Below, piece by piece: positions 9,279-19,518 of a stretch of DNA of 64,000 bases (positions are counted from its first letter, which is position 1; each line of letters opens with the position of its first letter). Made by a program: the position numbers and the translations under genes. The stretch is from Ignavibacteriota bacterium (lineage in GTDB: Bacteria; Bacteroidota; Ignavibacteria; SZUA-365): assembly GCA_016218045.1 (NCBI GenBank), contig JACRFB010000045.1:124001-188000 (forward strand), given 5' to 3'. The notes under the pieces were generated by a model, which was not told the DNA's origin, did no database searches, and saw only the letters and a program-made list of their open reading frames with translations.

Positions 9279-10382
9279 ATGAGGACGATCGCAACGATAT
9301 GCTGCGTCTGCGCCCTGCTTGCGGCGGTTCCGCTTACCCGCGGCGTGCCCGCGCAATCCAAATCGAAGCAGCGCGGCGTGAAGGTGACGACGGCTCCGAA
9401 GAAGGAGGTTTTCACCGGGAAGGCCTACGACAATCTCTGGGCGGTGGTCATCGGCATCAACGACTACAAACACTGGGACGATCTCAACTACGCGGTGAAT
9501 GACGCCCGGGCAGTAAAGGATCTTCTCATCCGTAAATACGGTTTCAGGGCCGATCACATACTGGAACTGCTCAACGAGGATGCAACACTCGTCAACATCC
9601 GCACGACGCTGGGCGGCGTGCTGCCGCAGAAGACAAAAAAGAACGACGGGGTGATCGTCTTTTTTGCGGGTCACGGCGAGACGGTGGATCTGCCTGACGG
9701 CGGCAACCTCGGCTACCTCGTGCCACACGAGGGTTCGACCTCGAAGGGCGAGTACTTTGCCACACTGCTGCCAATGACACAGATCCGCGAAATCTGCACG
9801 CTCATCCCCGCAAAACACGTCTTTTTTGTCGTCGATGCGTGTTACAGCGGACTCGCCGCCGCTTCAGAACGCGGCATGGCCGAGGAAACCCGCGTGTACG
9901 TGAGCAAGCTGGCGTCGATGAAGAGCAGGCAGATACTCACCGCGGGCGGACGCGGCGAGCCCGTGATGGAAAACGACGAGTGGGGTCACAGCGCGTTTAC
10001 CTACAAACTTCTCGAGGGCCTCGAGTCGGGCTCTGCCGACACCGACGCCGACGGCGTTATCACGTCCGGCGAAATCGCGCTGTACATCAAGACACGCGTG
10101 CCTAAACTTTCGGGCAACAGGCAGACGCCGCAATTTAAAAATCTCTCGAACGACGAGGGCGAATTCATCTTTCTCTCCCCCGAGCGCGCGGCCAAAGCGG
10201 GCGTGACACAGTCGCGCGGTGTGCCCGGCGGCGGCGAGGAGGCGCCCGATGCGCTGCGACAGGAACTCGAGCGGCTCAAGCAGGAGAACGAACGATTGAA
10301 GGAACAGCAGAAAAACGAGAAGAAGGACGCGAAAAGCCGCGACGGCAAGGACGACCGCGACCTCTTCATCCCGCCTCCCTGA
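9279..10382 (+). CDS. Exported caspase-family (C14-like) protease with EF-hand loop and C-terminal coiled coil
   Basis: 367 residues. A signal peptide (1-26) precedes a caspase p20-like domain from about 48. The fold motifs are WAVVIGINDYKHW, the catalytic histidine in VFFAGHGE (near 128) and the catalytic cysteine in FVVDACYSG (near 188). A canonical calcium loop, DTDADGVITSGE (near 250), lies in the C-terminal part of the protease domain, so calcium control is plausible. Residues 325-360 are a charged coiled coil (LERLKQENERLKEQQ). Substrates are expected to be cleaved after Arg or Lys as in metacaspases, but the specificity pocket was not assigned. First gene of a four-gene operon; 22 bp to the next gene. 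No convincing ribosome site precedes the ATG. Confidence 0.85.
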   Translation: MRTIATICCVCALLAAVPLTRGVPAQSKSKQRGVKVTTAPKKEVFTGKAYDNLWAVVIGINDYKHWDDLNYAVNDARAVKDLLIRKYGFRADHILELLNEDATLVNIRTTLGGVLPQKTKKNDGVIVFFAGHGETVDLPDGGNLGYLVPHEGSTSKGEYFATLLPMTQIREICTLIPAKHVFFVVDACYSGLAAASERGMAEETRVYVSKLASMKSRQILTAGGRGEPVMENDEWGHSAFTYKLLEGLESGSADTDADGVITSGEIALYIKTRVPKLSGNRQTPQFKNLSNDEGEFIFLSPERAAKAGVTQSRGVPGGGEEAPDALRQELERLKQENERLKEQQKNEKKDAKSRDGKDDRDLFIPPP

Positions 10383-10404
10383 CACAGGCACACAGGACAC
10401 GACC

Positions 10405-10749
10405 ATGAAAATTCTCGCTTGTCTGCTCGCCGCCACCGCACTTTTTGCGGCCGGCTGTGAGGCAAATCCCGAATACCCGGACGCACCCGTCGCGGGACTC
10501 GTCACCGTGGTGAACGAGTCGTCGGACGATTTCCAGGTTCTGCGCTTCCGCGTAAACGGAACCATCGACTGGAGCAAGGACTATCTCGGCTCGGGAACCA
10601 CTATCCCGTCCGGCGAAAGCGTGACGTATTACATGCCCGTCGGCACGTTCGATTTCCTTGCCGAGAACACAATCGACCGCATCTACGTCGAGTTCAAGAA
10701 CATCACGATCACGCGGGGTCAGGAAACTACCCTGACCATCATCGACTAG
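10405..10749 (+). CDS. Small lipoprotein of unknown function
   Basis: 114 residues. Signal peptide with lipobox FAAGC (lipidated Cys at 18). The mature part is mostly beta-rich with no recognised domain: TVVNESSDDFQVLRFRVNG then a second half rich in Thr and Ile. The pattern (an exported, about 95-residue beta protein reading as 'elements of a single small barrel or sandwich') would suit a periplasmic or surface-anchored adaptor, but no function can be named. It lies between a caspase and an outer-membrane barrel and is 8 bp from the latter, so it probably acts with them. Confidence 0.75.
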   Translation: MKILACLLAATALFAAGCEANPEYPDAPVAGLVTVVNESSDDFQVLRFRVNGTIDWSKDYLGSGTTIPSGESVTYYMPVGTFDFLAENTIDRIYVEFKNITITRGQETTLTIID

Positions 10750-10757
10750 GAGGCCCC

Positions 10758-11495
10758 ATGACACGCACGCTCCGCGCGATCGGCGCAGGCCTCCTTCTGC
10801 TGACCTTGTGTGTCGCAGGTCCGGCCACCGCGCAAACACGCCTCTATGCGGGAGTCAAATCCTGGTACGCGAACTGGGATTTAAAAATCGACCGCATCGA
10901 AGGCGCGACACAGACCGACTATTCGGCCGCGTTCATGACGGGCCCCTATCTCACGCTTCGTATCGGCAAGGTCGCCACGACTGTATCCTACAGTACGTCG
11001 CTCCTCCATTTTGCAGCCGAGACGCGCAACCCCGGTTATAATCAGGTCGGTTTCAACATGAACCGCGAGTTGAAACGCGACGACATCAACGTCGTCCTGC
11101 AGTATTACCTCTCGTCGGATGTCGCCGTCTTCGCCAACGCCAAGTTCCTCACGTACCTGATGCGTGACGCCACCGTGTTCATCAATCAGGAGAGGGTCAC
11201 ACTCGACGAGAAGTTCACGAGCAGCGGTTTCGGCGGCGGCCTGCAGACCTCCGTACAATTCCGCGACGACAGGAGCTTCTACTCGTATCTCAGCGTCGGG
11301 GCAGTGTACAATTCGTTCAACGTCGTGATTGTCGACACAAAAAAATCGGAACTGATGTACTTCCTCGACACGGGCGTCGGCTACCTCGTACCGGAAACAC
11401 GCCTTGGTCTCGTGCTTGGACTGCGCGGTGAACACGGCGGCGAGACAAAAACGATCATCGGTCCCGTACTCGGACTTTTTCTCCAGCCATTCTGA
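10758..11495 (+). CDS. Predicted outer-membrane beta-barrel protein
   Basis: 245 residues with an AGGAGG site directly upstream. Signal peptide residues 1-25 (ends ATAQT). The remainder alternates polar and hydrophobic residues with many aromatic girdle positions (KSWYANWDLKI, YLTLRIGKVATTVSY, SFYSYLSVGAVYNSF) and ends in phenylalanine (LGLFLQPF), the usual last residue of outer-membrane barrels. Roughly 10-12 strands by eye. No named family recognised. Its stop overlaps the next gene's start (TGATG), which indicates translational coupling to the second caspase. Confidence 0.75.
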   Translation: MTRTLRAIGAGLLLLTLCVAGPATAQTRLYAGVKSWYANWDLKIDRIEGATQTDYSAAFMTGPYLTLRIGKVATTVSYSTSLLHFAAETRNPGYNQVGFNMNRELKRDDINVVLQYYLSSDVAVFANAKFLTYLMRDATVFINQERVTLDEKFTSSGFGGGLQTSVQFRDDRSFYSYLSVGAVYNSFNVVIVDTKKSELMYFLDTGVGYLVPETRLGLVLGLRGEHGGETKTIIGPVLGLFLQPF

Positions 11496-12952
11496 TGCGC
11501 AGACCGGATATGCGACACGTGACTTCGACCGAGACGCGGATCCGCGCACTCCCGCATCCGCGGGCCGCGGAAGCTTCCCCGGAATTTCTCCGCACGAGAC
11601 CCCTTCCAGGCCGAGTGTATACCGCGCTTGTAGTGTGTTTTCTTCTGGCGATTGTCGCGCCCGTGTATGCGCAGCGCGGCCTCGAGGTTTCGATACGGGC
11701 CGACAAGGGCAGCGGCATTCCCTACGTCGATGGCGAGCGTCTGCTGATACAGGCGCGCGCGAGTGCGGCATGTTATCTGCACGTGGTGTATCAGGACGCG
11801 TCGGGCGGACTCTTCCTCATTTTTCCGAACGACGGGTCCGATCCGCGCGGACACGTTGCGGGAGGGACCGATCTCGAACTCGGAAAAGGGCAGGAGATCG
11901 ACGGTTTCGAATTCACCATCACGGCGCCGTACGGCGCGGAGATGTTGCGTGCTTACGCGAGCACCGCGCCACTCCCGTTGCCTCCGGGCGAGAAGCTGGG
12001 CGGTGGCATGATCCGCCTCACCGATTCGCCCGACGGCCTGGATCTCCGGTATGCCGACGCGACGCAGGGATCGCGGGCCGCGCTGGCAACGGCATCCGCG
12101 CTCCTGCGCACCACCGCCGCCGCGCCGCGGACGCGCGACAAGGAGGATGCGGCATCCTCGGCCGTGCCAGAAGAGTCCTTCCGCAAGCCGCGTATATTCG
12201 GGCTCGTCGTGGGTGTGTCGCGCTACGCGTCCGCAGGCATACGGCCCCTGCAGTACGCGGACGACGACGCGCGCGCGATGGCCGCATTCTTGGCGGATAA
12301 AAACGGGGCCGGAATACCGCCCGCACAACTGCGCGTGCTGATCGACGAGGATGCGTCGCGCGAGAACATTCTCGACGCGTTCAGGGACTTTCTCTCCACC
12401 AGCGAATCCGGTGATCTCGTCTACATCTATTTTGCGGGACATGGCATCACATCGCCCTCACAGAATGCGACCTACTTTCTCAGCAGCGACGCCGATCTTG
12501 CGCGGCCGCAGAGCACGGCGGTGGATCAGGCCGAAATCACCGCGCTGCTCACACAGCGGGTGAAGGCGGGGAAAATCGTCTTTTTCATCGATGCATGTCA
12601 TGGTGGCGGACTCGGGCTGACAGGCGTGCGTCTGCGAGGCGCCACCACCGTCCTGTCGTCGCGCCTTCTCACGGAACTCGTTTCAAAAAAGGACGGCACG
12701 GCATTCTTCTCGGCGTCACGCGCGGCGGAACAGTCGCAGGAAGGACCGCGGTGGGACGGGCACGGAGTCTTCACGTATTATCTCGTGAAAGGCCTCCGCG
12801 GCGCAGCCGACGCAAATGCCGACACGAAGGTGACCGTGGACGAGCTGGCGGACTACGTCGGCGCGCAGGTCAAGTCCGACACAGGCGGCCGCCAGCATCC
12901 GGAATTGAAGGGATTTTTCGACAACGACCTCGTGTTGAGTGTTTCCCGCTGA
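11495..12952 (+). CDS. Exported caspase-family protease with N-terminal DUF4384-like domain
   Basis: 485 residues. About 40 polar residues precede a hydrophobic segment (YTALVVCFLLAIVAPVYA, 43-60), so the true start may be internal, though the ATG at 11495 overlaps the preceding stop in TGATG. Residues 62-175 resemble DUF4384 (RLLIQARASAACYLHVVYQD, LIFPND), a domain often joined to bacterial proteases and kinases. The caspase domain covers about 227-480: GLVVGVSRYAS, catalytic His in IYFAGHGI (near 315), catalytic Cys in FFIDACHGGG (near 368). An EF-hand-like loop DANADTKVTVDE (near 442) lacks the usual Gly at position 6. It is the last gene of the operon and is followed by a terminator. Confidence 0.85.
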   Translation: MRRPDMRHVTSTETRIRALPHPRAAEASPEFLRTRPLPGRVYTALVVCFLLAIVAPVYAQRGLEVSIRADKGSGIPYVDGERLLIQARASAACYLHVVYQDASGGLFLIFPNDGSDPRGHVAGGTDLELGKGQEIDGFEFTITAPYGAEMLRAYASTAPLPLPPGEKLGGGMIRLTDSPDGLDLRYADATQGSRAALATASALLRTTAAAPRTRDKEDAASSAVPEESFRKPRIFGLVVGVSRYASAGIRPLQYADDDARAMAAFLADKNGAGIPPAQLRVLIDEDASRENILDAFRDFLSTSESGDLVYIYFAGHGITSPSQNATYFLSSDADLARPQSTAVDQAEITALLTQRVKAGKIVFFIDACHGGGLGLTGVRLRGATTVLSSRLLTELVSKKDGTAFFSASRAAEQSQEGPRWDGHGVFTYYLVKGLRGAADANADTKVTVDELADYVGAQVKSDTGGRQHPELKGFFDNDLVLSVSR

Positions 12953-12994
12953 GTGCCACGCGGCGATTCGTGAATTCGTGAAACGAGAGAGAAA

Positions 12995-13026
12995 AGGATA
13001 ATAGGGTTTTATTATCCTATGTTTTT
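12995..13026 (+). terminator. Rho-independent terminator after the caspase operon
   Basis: A perfect 9-bp AT-rich stem (12995-13003 with 13010-13018), 6-nt loop, then TTTTT at 13022-13026. It lies 43 nt after the last caspase stop and separates this operon from the actA promoter. Confidence 0.7.
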
Positions 13027-13051
13027 CGCCTTGATTTTTCCAAATTCCTTG

Positions 13052-13082
13052 TTGCGCTCATACATCCAATTCCGTAGATTGC
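13052..13082 (+). promoter_or_regulatory. Bacteroidota-type promoter before the act/cco cluster
   Basis: TTG at 13052-13054, 20-nt spacer, TAGATTGC at 13075-13082. It lies between the upstream terminator and actA, leaving an untranslated leader of about 100 nt. No clear FNR palindrome (TTGAT-N4-ATCAA) was seen beside it. Confidence 0.45.
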
Positions 13083-13191
13083 GCCCACTCTGATGCACCC
13101 ATTCCCCGTACTACTTCTTCATATACAGTTCTCCACCCTGTTCCTTCCATAGCGGTTCATCGCTAGCCCTTCACGTAAAAGAGGATAAACC

Positions 13192-13839
13192 TTGGCGCAA
13201 TTATTCCCCGCGTGGGCGAATAAGGCCCCACGCTATGTGCTGCTTGGACTGACCTTCGGTCTCGTCCTGGCGATAGCGTTCGTCTGGTACTACTGGTCAC
13301 CCTGGTACACCGACGTGGGCTACGCCCCCGTACAGCCGGTGCCGTACAGTCACAAGCTCCATGTCGGGCAGCTCGGCCTCGATTGCCGGTACTGTCACAC
13401 CGGTGTGGAGAAGGCGGCTGTCGCGATGGTACCGCCCACGCAAACCTGCATGAACTGTCACCAGATTGTTTTGCCGACGAGCCCCAAGCTTGCGCTCGTG
13501 AAACAAAGTTGGGAGACACGGACGCCGATCGAATGGATACGGGTGCACAAGGTGCCCGACTACGCCTACTTCGACCACAGCATGCACCTGCGTGCGGGAG
13601 TCGGATGCGAGAGCTGCCACGGCCTCGTGTCGGGGATGGATGTGGTGGAGCTGACGCAGCCCCTGAGCATGGGGTGGTGTCTCGAATGCCACCGCGATCC
13701 CGACATGCACCTGCGCCCGGCATCGGCCATCACTGCCATGGGATGGACGCCGCCGGCGAATCAGCGGGAGCTCGCCGCGAAGATCAAGAAGGATCTGGGC
13801 CTCCGTCCGCCCGTGTCCTGTTCCGGTTGCCATCGATAA
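13192..13839 (+). CDS. actA: Alternative complex III subunit A, pentahaem cytochrome c
   Basis: 215 residues from a TTG start: a TAA in frame lies 6 nt upstream and GAGG lies 8 nt before the TTG, so no other start is possible. One N-terminal membrane anchor (about 15-35). Five CxxCH motifs at 65-69, 86-90, 139-143, 163-167 and 210-214 give the five-haem ActA pattern. In alternative complex III, ActA carries electrons from the iron-sulfur subunit toward periplasmic cytochrome c or the oxidase. First gene of a 16-kb co-directional cluster. Confidence 0.95.
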   Translation: MAQLFPAWANKAPRYVLLGLTFGLVLAIAFVWYYWSPWYTDVGYAPVQPVPYSHKLHVGQLGLDCRYCHTGVEKAAVAMVPPTQTCMNCHQIVLPTSPKLALVKQSWETRTPIEWIRVHKVPDYAYFDHSMHLRAGVGCESCHGLVSGMDVVELTQPLSMGWCLECHRDPDMHLRPASAITAMGWTPPANQRELAAKIKKDLGLRPPVSCSGCHR

Positions 13840-13881
13840 CGGTCGATTAGAGTCCCGCGTCACGAGACCACAGTGAAGAAT

Positions 13882-16860
13882 ATGAAATCCACCTGGAAGA
13901 GCATTGATGAATTGCGCGGAAGAGCGCACGATGCGACACATAATCTCGAGAATCCGCCCGAGGGTCTGCCTTCGGGAATGGATCGCCGTACCTTCCTGAG
14001 CCTGATGGGCGCCTCAGCGGCGCTAGCCGGCCTGGCCGGCTGCAGGAGGCCCGAGGACCGGATCGTTCCGTACGTGTCGAAGCCGGAAGACCTCGTGCTC
14101 GGCATACCACAGCGGTACGCTACGACGATGCCGTTTGGTCTCGAGAACATCCCCCTGCTCGTGACGAGCCATGAAGGCCGTCCGACACACATCGAGGGAA
14201 ATCCGCTCGATCCGTCCACCGCGGGCGCCGTGAACGTGTGGACCAGCGCATCGATTTTGGACCTCTATGATCCCGACCGTTCGCAGGTCGTGCGCAACGC
14301 AGGTGCGGAGGCCGAACTTGCGGCGTTTGTGGGCGACTGGCAGGTCAAACACGCCGGGTTTGTGCAGACGCAGGGAGAGGGACTCGCAGTGCTGTCGGGA
14401 TCGTTCGCGTCGCCGACACTTGCGCGTCTGGCGGGCGAATTCCGCGCACGCTTCCCGAAGGCGCAGTGGGTGACGTATGATGCCGTGAACGACGACACCA
14501 TTGTGCAGGGCTGTGCCGCGGCCACGGGACAGCGCGCGATTCCCGTGTATGATTTTACCAACGCCGATGTCGTCCTGTCGCTGGATGCCGATCTTTTCGG
14601 CACAGAGAGCAACGCCATCACCAACGCGCAGGGCTTCGCCTCGCGGCGCCGCATTCGTTCGACGAACGACACGATGAACCGCTTGTACCTCGTCGAGGGC
14701 ACGCTGTCGACCACCGCATCCATGGCCGATCACCGGCTCCCGGTCCGTTCGGGACTCATCAACGCCTGCGCAACCGCCATTGCGGAAGAGTTGCGCCGGC
14801 AGGGCCTGACTTTGCCCACGATCGGCGGACCCGCCGTCGGGGCCGGCCAGTTCGACACGCGCTGGATTGCGGCCGTCGCGAAGGATCTGCTTGCGCATCG
14901 CGGCCGTTGCGTGATAGCCGCGGGACGCCGCCAGCCGCCGGCTGTGCATGCACTTGCCGCAGCACTCAACGCGGCCCTGGGGAACGTGGGGACAACCGTT
15001 AAATATCTGCTGCCCCGGCATGCCGAGAGCACCGACACCGCCGCGTTCGAATGGCTTGTCACGCTCATGAACGCAGGCAAGGTGCAGATCCTGGTAATGC
15101 TCGACACCAACCCCGTGTATTCCGCCCCGGCTGATCTCGCGTTCGGGGAAGCGCTCGCCAAGGTCGGAACGATTATCCATGCCGGGCAGTCATTCGACGA
15201 AACCGCGGCCGCCGCAACATGGCATGTGCCGCTGCATCACTACCTCGAAAGCTGGGGCGACGTGAGCACGCTCCACGGCTCGCACGGCGTTGTGCAGCCG
15301 CTGATCGCCCCGCTGTACACGGGCATGAGCCTGACCGAAATGGCCGCGCTCGTCTCGGGGGGCGCGCAGATCAAGGGATACGATGCGGTGGTGCAGACGT
15401 GGAAAGCGCTGCTGCCCGCAGCCGGTTTTGATGCCGCGTTCACACGTGTCCTGCACGACGGACGTTTCGAGTCGGATGCTCTGCCGTCGATGTCGGTGGA
15501 CATGGCCCGCGCCGCCGCGTTCCATACATCGGCCTCCGTCAAACCCGCGGCCGTATCCGCCACCGCGCTGGAAGTGTCACTGCAGGCATCGCCCGCGGTG
15601 TACGACGGACGTTTCGCGAACAACGGCTGGCTGCAGGAATTTCCCGATCCGGTCACCAAGATCACGTGGGACAATGCGGCGATCATGAGTGAAGCCACCG
15701 CCGCGGCGCTCGGTGTGCGGAACGAGGACTTTATCCGGCTGACCTCCGCGGCAGGCAACATTGGACTGCCCGTGTGGATCATGCCGGGCCAGGCCGACTT
15801 CACCGTCACCGTCAATCTCGGTTACGGTCGGAAGAACTGCGGCCGCATCGGCGACGGTGTGGGCGACAACGGCTACCGCTTGCGCTCGTCCGCCAGCCCG
15901 TACATCGTGTCGGGCGTCACGATGCAGAAGATCCGCGGAACACATCGTGTGGCCTGCGTGCAGGATCACCACGGACTCGACACCGAGGATCTTGCGCGGC
16001 GCGGCATACAGGAACGCCTGCCGATGATCGTCCGCGAAGCGACACTCGAGGAGTATCAGCACGAGCCGAACTTTGCAAAGGAGCGCGTCGAGCACCCCGC
16101 GCTGCGTTCAACCTGGGACGAGCACACGTACAATGACGGTTTCCAGTGGGGCATGAGCATCGATCTCAACGCCTGCACGGGCTGCGGCGCATGTACTATC
16201 GCATGCCAGAGCGAGAACAATATTCCGATCGTGGGCAAGGAGCAGGTGCTGAACGGACGTGAGATGCACTGGATCCGCATCGACCGCTATTACGCGGGCA
16301 GCGTGGAACAGCCGGAAGTGCTCGTGCAGCCGCTCGGTTGCGTGCAGTGCGAGATGGCGCCCTGCGAGCAGGTGTGTCCCGTCGCGGCAACCTCGCACGA
16401 CGAGGAAGGCCTGAACGTGATGACCTACAACCGCTGCGTCGGCACGCGCTATTGCAGTAACAACTGCCCGTACAAGGCCCGCCGTTTCAACTTCTTCAAC
16501 TACTCGAAAGAAGCTCCCGAGACGGTGCAGATGGCGCGCAATCCCGAGGTGACCGTCCGTTTCCGCGGTGTGATGGAGAAGTGCACCTATTGCGTGCAGC
16601 GCATCGCGACGGGTAAGATTGCAGCCAAACGCGACGGCCGGGCCCTTGCCGACGGCGACATTGTTGCCGCGTGTGAATCGGCCTGTCCGACCCGCGCCAT
16701 CGTGTTCGGCGACACGCGTGACGAGAAGAGCCGCATCAGCGCGGCGAAAAAACTCGACCGCGACTATGCGCTGCTTGGCGAGCTGAACGTGCGTCCGCGT
16801 ACAACATATCTCGCGAAGCTGCGCAACCCGAATCCGGATCTCGCATCCGGCAAGGCCTGA
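13882..16860 (+). CDS. actB: Alternative complex III subunit B, molybdopterin-oxidoreductase-like and iron-sulfur protein
   Basis: About 992 residues. ATG 13882 is chosen (GAAG upstream); an in-frame GTG at 13873 adds three residues. A twin-arginine signal lies at about 33-56 ([21 protein letters not shown]), where the final Cys may be lipidated. Residues 60-720 resemble the molybdopterin oxidoreductase fold, which lacks cofactor in known ActB. The C-terminal 250 residues hold four cysteine clusters typical of three [4Fe-4S] and one [3Fe-4S] centre ([40 protein letters not shown]...CESACP). It takes electrons from quinol oxidised at ActC and passes them to the ActA haems. Confidence 0.95.
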   Translation: MKSTWKSIDELRGRAHDATHNLENPPEGLPSGMDRRTFLSLMGASAALAGLAGCRRPEDRIVPYVSKPEDLVLGIPQRYATTMPFGLENIPLLVTSHEGRPTHIEGNPLDPSTAGAVNVWTSASILDLYDPDRSQVVRNAGAEAELAAFVGDWQVKHAGFVQTQGEGLAVLSGSFASPTLARLAGEFRARFPKAQWVTYDAVNDDTIVQGCAAATGQRAIPVYDFTNADVVLSLDADLFGTESNAITNAQGFASRRRIRSTNDTMNRLYLVEGTLSTTASMADHRLPVRSGLINACATAIAEELRRQGLTLPTIGGPAVGAGQFDTRWIAAVAKDLLAHRGRCVIAAGRRQPPAVHALAAALNAALGNVGTTVKYLLPRHAESTDTAAFEWLVTLMNAGKVQILVMLDTNPVYSAPADLAFGEALAKVGTIIHAGQSFDETAAAATWHVPLHHYLESWGDVSTLHGSHGVVQPLIAPLYTGMSLTEMAALVSGGAQIKGYDAVVQTWKALLPAAGFDAAFTRVLHDGRFESDALPSMSVDMARAAAFHTSASVKPAAVSATALEVSLQASPAVYDGRFANNGWLQEFPDPVTKITWDNAAIMSEATAAALGVRNEDFIRLTSAAGNIGLPVWIMPGQADFTVTVNLGYGRKNCGRIGDGVGDNGYRLRSSASPYIVSGVTMQKIRGTHRVACVQDHHGLDTEDLARRGIQERLPMIVREATLEEYQHEPNFAKERVEHPALRSTWDEHTYNDGFQWGMSIDLNACTGCGACTIACQSENNIPIVGKEQVLNGREMHWIRIDRYYAGSVEQPEVLVQPLGCVQCEMAPCEQVCPVAATSHDEEGLNVMTYNRCVGTRYCSNNCPYKARRFNFFNYSKEAPETVQMARNPEVTVRFRGVMEKCTYCVQRIATGKIAAKRDGRALADGDIVAACESACPTRAIVFGDTRDEKSRISAAKKLDRDYALLGELNVRPRTTYLAKLRNPNPDLASGKA

Positions 16861-16939
16861 CGGCGGTCCGCACGTATCCATCGTTCCTGATCGAAGACAT
16901 CGAAGAAGAATATCCAATACAACAGTTGGTGCAGAGCAC

Positions 16940-18358
16940 GTGAGTACCAAGAATCAGCAACACTACAGCCCGCCCGATGCCGGCGCGGGCGCGCTTGCGG
17001 GCGAGGCCCTCGTGACGGGAGGTCTCGATTTCCGCGGCATCACGGAAAAAGTCAGCAGCATCGTCGAACGGCCCACCCCCGCCGGCTGGAAGATCGCCTT
17101 CTCGCTCGCAGTGTCGGTTCTGTTGATGCTGATCGGCACCATCGGCTGGCTGGTGTACAACGGCACCGGTATCTGGGGTTTGAACAATCCCGTGGGCTGG
17201 GGATGGGACATCGTGAACTTCGTGTTCTGGGTCGGTATCGGACACGCGGGCACGTTGATCTCGGCCATCCTCTTCCTGCTCCGTCAGCGGTGGCGCACGG
17301 CGATCAACCGCTTCGCCGAGGCGATGACCATCGTGGCGGTTATCTGCGCGCTGATGTTCCCCGGCATACACGTCGGTCGTATCTGGATTCTGTACTGGTT
17401 CTTCCCCGTCCCGAACCAGATGTCGATGTGGCCGAATTTCCGCAGCCCGCTGCTGTGGGACTTCTTCGCCGTGGGCACCTACTTCACCGTATCCGCGCTG
17501 TTCTGGTACGTCGGACTCGTCCCCGACCTCGCAACGCTGCGTGACCGCGCAAAGACGCGCATCCGCAAGATCGTCTTCGGTCTGCTGTCCCTGGGATGGC
17601 GTGGAGGCAACAGGCAGTGGCGTCATTACGAGGTGGCGTATCTGATGCTGGCAGGTCTCGCGACGCCGCTTGTGCTTTCCGTGCACTCGATCGTATCCAC
17701 CGACTTCGCCACCAGTCTCATCCCCGGATGGCACACCACCATCTTCCCGCCCTACTTTGTCGCGGGCGCCATTTTCTCGGGCTTCGGCATGGTGATGACA
17801 CTCGCGCTCATCGCGCGCAAGATCTTCCATCTCGAGAACCTGATCACCATCGGGCATCTCGAAAAGATGAACAAGATCATGCTCGTGACCGGCAGCATGG
17901 TGGGGTACGCGTACATCATGGAATTTTTTATCGCCTGGTACAGCGGGAATCTCTACGAGGCCTTTACCTTCGTGAACCGCGCCTTCGGCAATTACGCGTG
18001 GGCATACTGGATCATGTTCCTCTGCAACGTGATCACGCCGCAGTTGTTCTGGTTCAAGAAGGTCCGCACCAGCATCCCGTGGATGTTCGTCCTGTCGATT
18101 TTTGTCAACATCGGCATGTGGTTCGAGCGTTTTGTGATCACCGTCTCCTCGCTGTCGCGCGATTTCCTGCCTTCGTCGTGGGATTACTTCTCGCCGACCA
18201 TATGGGACATGATGACTTTCGTGGGGAGCTTCGGACTGTTCTTCACACTGTTCCTTCTTTTCCTTCGTTTCCTTCCGATGATTTCGATGACTGAAGTGAA
18301 GGCCGTGCTTCCCGAGGCCGATCCGCATCACCACCCGCACGGCGGAGGTGCCGCATGA
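16940..18358 (+). CDS. actC: Alternative complex III subunit C, NrfD-like quinol-oxidising membrane protein
   Basis: 472 residues from a GTG start. About ten membrane helices, NrfD/PsrC family, full length for ActC. Recognisable stretches include the helix-loop [18 protein letters not shown] (near 93), the conserved [14 protein letters not shown] (near 140) and [18 protein letters not shown] (near 265). ActC is the main site of menaquinol or ubiquinol oxidation in the complex. The C-terminus has a His-rich tail (HHHPHGGG). Its stop overlaps the actD start by 4 nt. Confidence 0.95.
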   Translation: MSTKNQQHYSPPDAGAGALAGEALVTGGLDFRGITEKVSSIVERPTPAGWKIAFSLAVSVLLMLIGTIGWLVYNGTGIWGLNNPVGWGWDIVNFVFWVGIGHAGTLISAILFLLRQRWRTAINRFAEAMTIVAVICALMFPGIHVGRIWILYWFFPVPNQMSMWPNFRSPLLWDFFAVGTYFTVSALFWYVGLVPDLATLRDRAKTRIRKIVFGLLSLGWRGGNRQWRHYEVAYLMLAGLATPLVLSVHSIVSTDFATSLIPGWHTTIFPPYFVAGAIFSGFGMVMTLALIARKIFHLENLITIGHLEKMNKIMLVTGSMVGYAYIMEFFIAWYSGNLYEAFTFVNRAFGNYAWAYWIMFLCNVITPQLFWFKKVRTSIPWMFVLSIFVNIGMWFERFVITVSSLSRDFLPSSWDYFSPTIWDMMTFVGSFGLFFTLFLLFLRFLPMISMTEVKAVLPEADPHHHPHGGGAA

Positions 18359-18891
18359 GCGCGCTCGCTGTTCTCGCCGAATTCCACTCCGCCGGAGATC
18401 TCCTCCACGCGGCGGAGAAAGTCCGCCAGGCCGGCTACAGCCGTTTCGATTGCCACTCGCCGTTTCCGATTCACGGCATGGACGCCGCGATGGGCTTGAA
18501 GCGCTCTCCCGTCGGATTCATCGTCGGCGGCATGGCGCTGCTCGGCGCCGCGGTGGGTTTCTCGCTGCAGACCTGGGTCACCACCGACGCGTATCCCATC
18601 GTGATCAGCGGCAAGGCGCATTTCTCGTGGCAGGCCTATGTCATCGTCACCTTCGCGCTGTTTGTGCTCTTCGGCACCTTCGGCGCGGTGTTCGGCATGT
18701 TCCGGCTCAACAAGCTGCCGCGCCTGCATCATCCGCTCTTTTTCTCGGAGGAGTTTGCGCGCGTCACCGACAACGCGTTTATGGTGAGCATCGAATCGGT
18801 CGATCCGCGTTTCAGCGAGACCGAGACTGTCGCTTTCCTCAAGTCCATCGGCGCGTCACACGTCGAACTCGTGCGGGAGGTGCAGTCATGA
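18355..18891 (+). CDS. actD: Alternative complex III subunit D (DUF3341)
   Basis: 178 residues, matching DUF3341/ActD over the full length. Start [20 protein letters not shown] is followed by the conserved [17 protein letters not shown] (27-43), then two membrane helices (about 55-75 and 90-115). ActD is a structural subunit without cofactors that packs against the membrane part of the complex. It overlaps actC by 4 nt and actE by 4 nt (ATGA), which indicates coupled translation. Confidence 0.95.
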   Translation: MSALAVLAEFHSAGDLLHAAEKVRQAGYSRFDCHSPFPIHGMDAAMGLKRSPVGFIVGGMALLGAAVGFSLQTWVTTDAYPIVISGKAHFSWQAYVIVTFALFVLFGTFGAVFGMFRLNKLPRLHHPLFFSEEFARVTDNAFMVSIESVDPRFSETETVAFLKSIGASHVELVREVQS

Positions 18892-19508
18892 CAGCACGTC
18901 TGTACACTCTGCTCGCGGTGCTGCTCGTGGCGGGTGCCGCCCTGATGAACGGCTGCCGCGGCGCGCGCTCGGAAGATCCGCCCGTGCATCTGAATCCGAA
19001 CATGGACACACAGGACAAGCTCAAGCCGCAGCGTGAAAGCCGCTGGTTTGCCGACGGCGCATCGATGCGTGAACAGGTGGAACACACCGTCGCGCGCGGT
19101 CAGCTCCGCGAAGACGCGGCCTATTTTGCCGGCAAGACCGGCGAGGGGCTGTACGTGGACTCGCCCGTGCAGTGGACCGCCGAGGATCTCGAGCGCGGCA
19201 GGCAGCGGTATGCGATTTACTGCACGCCGTGCCATGGTGAACGCGGCAACGGCCGCGGGAAGATCCGCGAGTTCAAGTACCCGATTCCTCCGACCTCGTA
19301 TTTTGATCCGCGCATTCTGCAGGCGAAGGACGGGTACATCTACGAAGTCATTTCCAACGGCATTCGCAACATGCCTTCCTACAAGGCGCAGATTCCCGTA
19401 CGTGACCGCTGGTGCATCGTCGGGCATGTGCGCGAACTGCAGAAGGCGCAGCTACCCGATTCCCTGAAAGGCCTCGCGCCCGCACCACAGACTACCGCAG
19501 CGAAGTAA
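18888..19508 (+). CDS. actE: Alternative complex III subunit E, monohaem cytochrome c
   Basis: 206 residues. Start ATG overlaps the actD stop. A hydrophobic signal ends at C23 (ALMNGC), a possible but not ideal lipobox. A single CTPCH haem motif lies at 112-116 and a likely methionine ligand in RNMPSYKAQ near 166. ActE is the peripheral monohaem subunit, probably the exit point for electrons to the terminal oxidase. The mature N-terminus (EDPPVHLNPNMDTQDK) carries the NPNMD...Q...K stretch common in ActE. Confidence 0.95.
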   Translation: MTARLYTLLAVLLVAGAALMNGCRGARSEDPPVHLNPNMDTQDKLKPQRESRWFADGASMREQVEHTVARGQLREDAAYFAGKTGEGLYVDSPVQWTAEDLERGRQRYAIYCTPCHGERGNGRGKIREFKYPIPPTSYFDPRILQAKDGYIYEVISNGIRNMPSYKAQIPVRDRWCIVGHVRELQKAQLPDSLKGLAPAPQTTAAK

Positions 19509-19518
19509 GAGACGCACC

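Noticed and set aside
12953-13191. FNR or CRP palindrome before actA
   Set aside because: No TTGAT-N4-ATCAA or TGTGA-N6-TCACA was found. Only a promoter-like pair and a terminator are visible.
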